Positions 62,757 to 64,000 of a DNA stretch of 64,000 nt are shown piece after piece. The first letter of the stretch is position 1, and each line of letters opens with the position of its first letter. A program made the position numbers and the translations under genes. Source of the stretch: Streptomyces sp. TRM70350 (GTDB taxonomy: Bacteria; Actinomycetota; Actinomycetes; Streptomycetales; Streptomycetaceae); contig NZ_JAHUXH010000004.1 of assembly GCF_019219825.1 (NCBI RefSeq), positions 1-64,000 of the forward strand, read 5' to 3'. Below the pieces are notes generated by a model that searched no databases, was not told the DNA's origin, and saw only the letters and a program-made list of their open reading frames with translations.

Positions 62757-63073
62757 TCGACGGGCTCACCATCACCGTTATGCCCGCGATCCCATCACCG
62801 CCAGGGCACACGATCTGCTGGGCAGTCGCCCTCGTGCGACGGACATGACATAGACGTTCGTCGGCTTTTACCCTGGGGTGCTCAAGTAGGTAGCGTCGAG
62901 TCGCGAGCAGGGTGGCGCCCCGGATTTTTCACACGTGTGCGCCAGTACATCGTGCCCGATTTCTATGATCCCCTTCCCGTCCGAAACGGGACGGCGTCGC
63001 GGGAAGGCTACCGGCCACCAATCCCTCTCGCTGTCAACCGAGATCAGGTCCGTACACGACGCGGAGAGCAGAC
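62757..63073. other. Gap between the XRE gene and the carboxylic acid reductase remnant
   Basis: No gene is seen in these 317 bases. CCTTCCCGTCC and GGGACGGCGTCGCGGGAAGG around 62968-63007 can pair into an imperfect hairpin about 70 bases before the remnant start, possibly part of its old leader. A TAGGTA-like -10 occurs near 62889. Confidence 0.45.
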
Positions 63074-63718
63074 ATGCGACTTGCGCAAGTGATGGAAAAC
63101 GTGATGGTGCGCTATGCCGATCGGCCAGCTATCGGTGAACGGGCCAAGGAATTCGTGCAAGACCCCAGGACCGGCCGTGTTTCGTACCGTCTGCTTCACA
63201 GTACGAAAAGACCAGCTTCGGAGAGCTGTGGGCGCGTGTACGTGCGGTGGCGAATGAATGGCACACGGACGCGCACCCTCAGTTGAAGCCGGGCGGCCGG
63301 GTCGCCATGCTCGGATTCGCCAGCGGTGATTACACCATCATTGATCTGGCCTGCACGTATCTCGGGTGCGTCAGCGTTCCGCTCCAGACCAGTTCGCCTG
63401 CGTCACAGCAAAGGGCGATCACCGACGAGACGGAGTCCCGCCTTGTCGCCGCGAGTGTCGAACGCTTGGACAGGGCGGTCGATCTCACTCTCGAGAGCCC
63501 GTCGATCGATCGCATCCAGGTATTCGATTTCCACGCGGAAGTCAGTGACCACGTCGACGCGTTGGACGAAGCGCGCAGCCGCGTCAAGAGTGCCGGCCGT
63601 GCCGTCAGTGTCGATTCACTTCCCGAGGTACTCCGGCGGGGGGCCGGCCTTCCCTGAAGCGCCGTTGTTCGTCCCGGGTGACGACGACGACCCGCTGGCG
63701 ATGCTCATCTACACCTGA
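63074..63718 (+). pseudogene. Broken 5' end of a carboxylic acid reductase / acyl-adenylating enzyme gene
   Basis: Three in-order pieces match the start of actinobacterial carboxylic acid reductase. The first, from the ATG at 63074, reads MRLAQVMENVMVRYADRPAI. After a frame change near 63195 comes QYEKTSFGELWARVRAVANE, then GFASGDYTIIDLACTYLGCV and SVPLQTSSPASQQRAITDE. A second frame change near 63645 leads to APLFVPGDDDDPLAMLIYT and a stop exactly where the P-loop STG motif should follow. The rest of this roughly 1170-residue enzyme is gone. Confidence 0.78.
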
Positions 63719-64000
63719 ACGATTACTGCAGCAGTGTCGAGGGCCCGGCGCGACTGGGAGAGGCGCCTCAGGCGGTGAGTCAGGATCCAGTGCTCGCAGA
63801 GCGCGGTTCAGGCCACCACTGCCGTGCGGCGGATCGGGTCAGCCAGTAACTGATCGGCCAGGTGCCCTGGCGCGGAGAGCGGTGGTGGTTACCGGACCAC
63901 GCTCGCGCCCTTGGCCGGAGCACGCCCTTCAGTGGTCCCCGGCGACGGGACTGCCCGATACTCGCCGTACGAATCCGCTGTGCCCGGACTCGCCCCTGAA
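63719..64000. other. Right end of window, nothing recognised
   Basis: The last 280 bases follow the truncation point of the carboxylic acid reductase remnant. Neither strand shows a domain I can name. A deletion or an unrecognised element boundary near 63717 is possible. Confidence 0.4.

Overview
The window is high-GC actinobacterial DNA, almost certainly from a Streptomyces chromosome. The signs are strong third-position G/C bias, frequent GTG starts, a mycothiol rather than glutathione thiol economy, paired TrkA proteins, a gamma-butyrolactone-receptor fragment and a typical streptomycete intergenic repeat. No rRNA, tRNA or CRISPR array was seen.

Layout. (1) 1-7436 is ordinary core genome: a KdpE-type response regulator, an OB-fold protein, a DUF3159 membrane protein, two TrkA potassium-uptake proteins with an unlisted 31-aa membrane peptide upstream, an APC permease and a TRAM-domain RNA methyltransferase. 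(2) 7437-8380 is decayed sequence with the tail of a GMC oxidoreductase. (3) 8390-57456 is a 49-kb catabolic island for choline and glycine betaine. (4) 57457-60100 is a graveyard: a DUF2867/photolyase chimera, a headless butyrolactone receptor, a frameshifted epimerase and an IS701-like remnant. (5) 60260-62756 holds a divergent MFS exporter and XRE regulator pair. (6) 63074-63718 is a broken carboxylic acid reductase gene.

How the island works (inferred from families). Substrate enters through a BCCT carrier and a ProV-ProWW-ProX ABC importer. BetA and BetB oxidise choline to glycine betaine. A Rieske oxygenase (two copies) with a ferredoxin and ferredoxin reductases demethylates it to dimethylglycine. 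Dimethylglycine oxidase (two copies), heterotetrameric sarcosine oxidase and a monomeric sarcosine oxidase carry it to glycine. GlyA and SdaA turn glycine into serine and then pyruvate. Released formaldehyde goes through S-(hydroxymethyl)mycothiol dehydrogenase (two copies), a metallo-beta-lactamase-fold hydrolase (two copies, one frameshifted) and an FdhF/YdeP-type molybdoenzyme to CO2. Folate-bound C1 units go through FolD and PurU (two copies). Cofactor genes travel with it: MshA (mycothiol), MoaA and FdhD (molybdoenzyme), FolP and PabB (folate).

The main discovery is a shared promoter code. Twelve promoters in the island carry a tandem pair of 17-bp imperfect inverted repeats near GTTGCGNNNNNCGCAAC, with starts 19 bp apart (18 in one case). 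In most of them the pair sits just downstream of a TTGACA-like -35 and its -10. The genes of two near-twin IclR regulators carry the same site across their own start codons. Other notable points are a 162-bp MITE-like element that splits pabB at a TTA codon, a GcvH-like protein with no lipoyl lysine, and an in-frame soxD-soxA fusion through an intergenic repeat.
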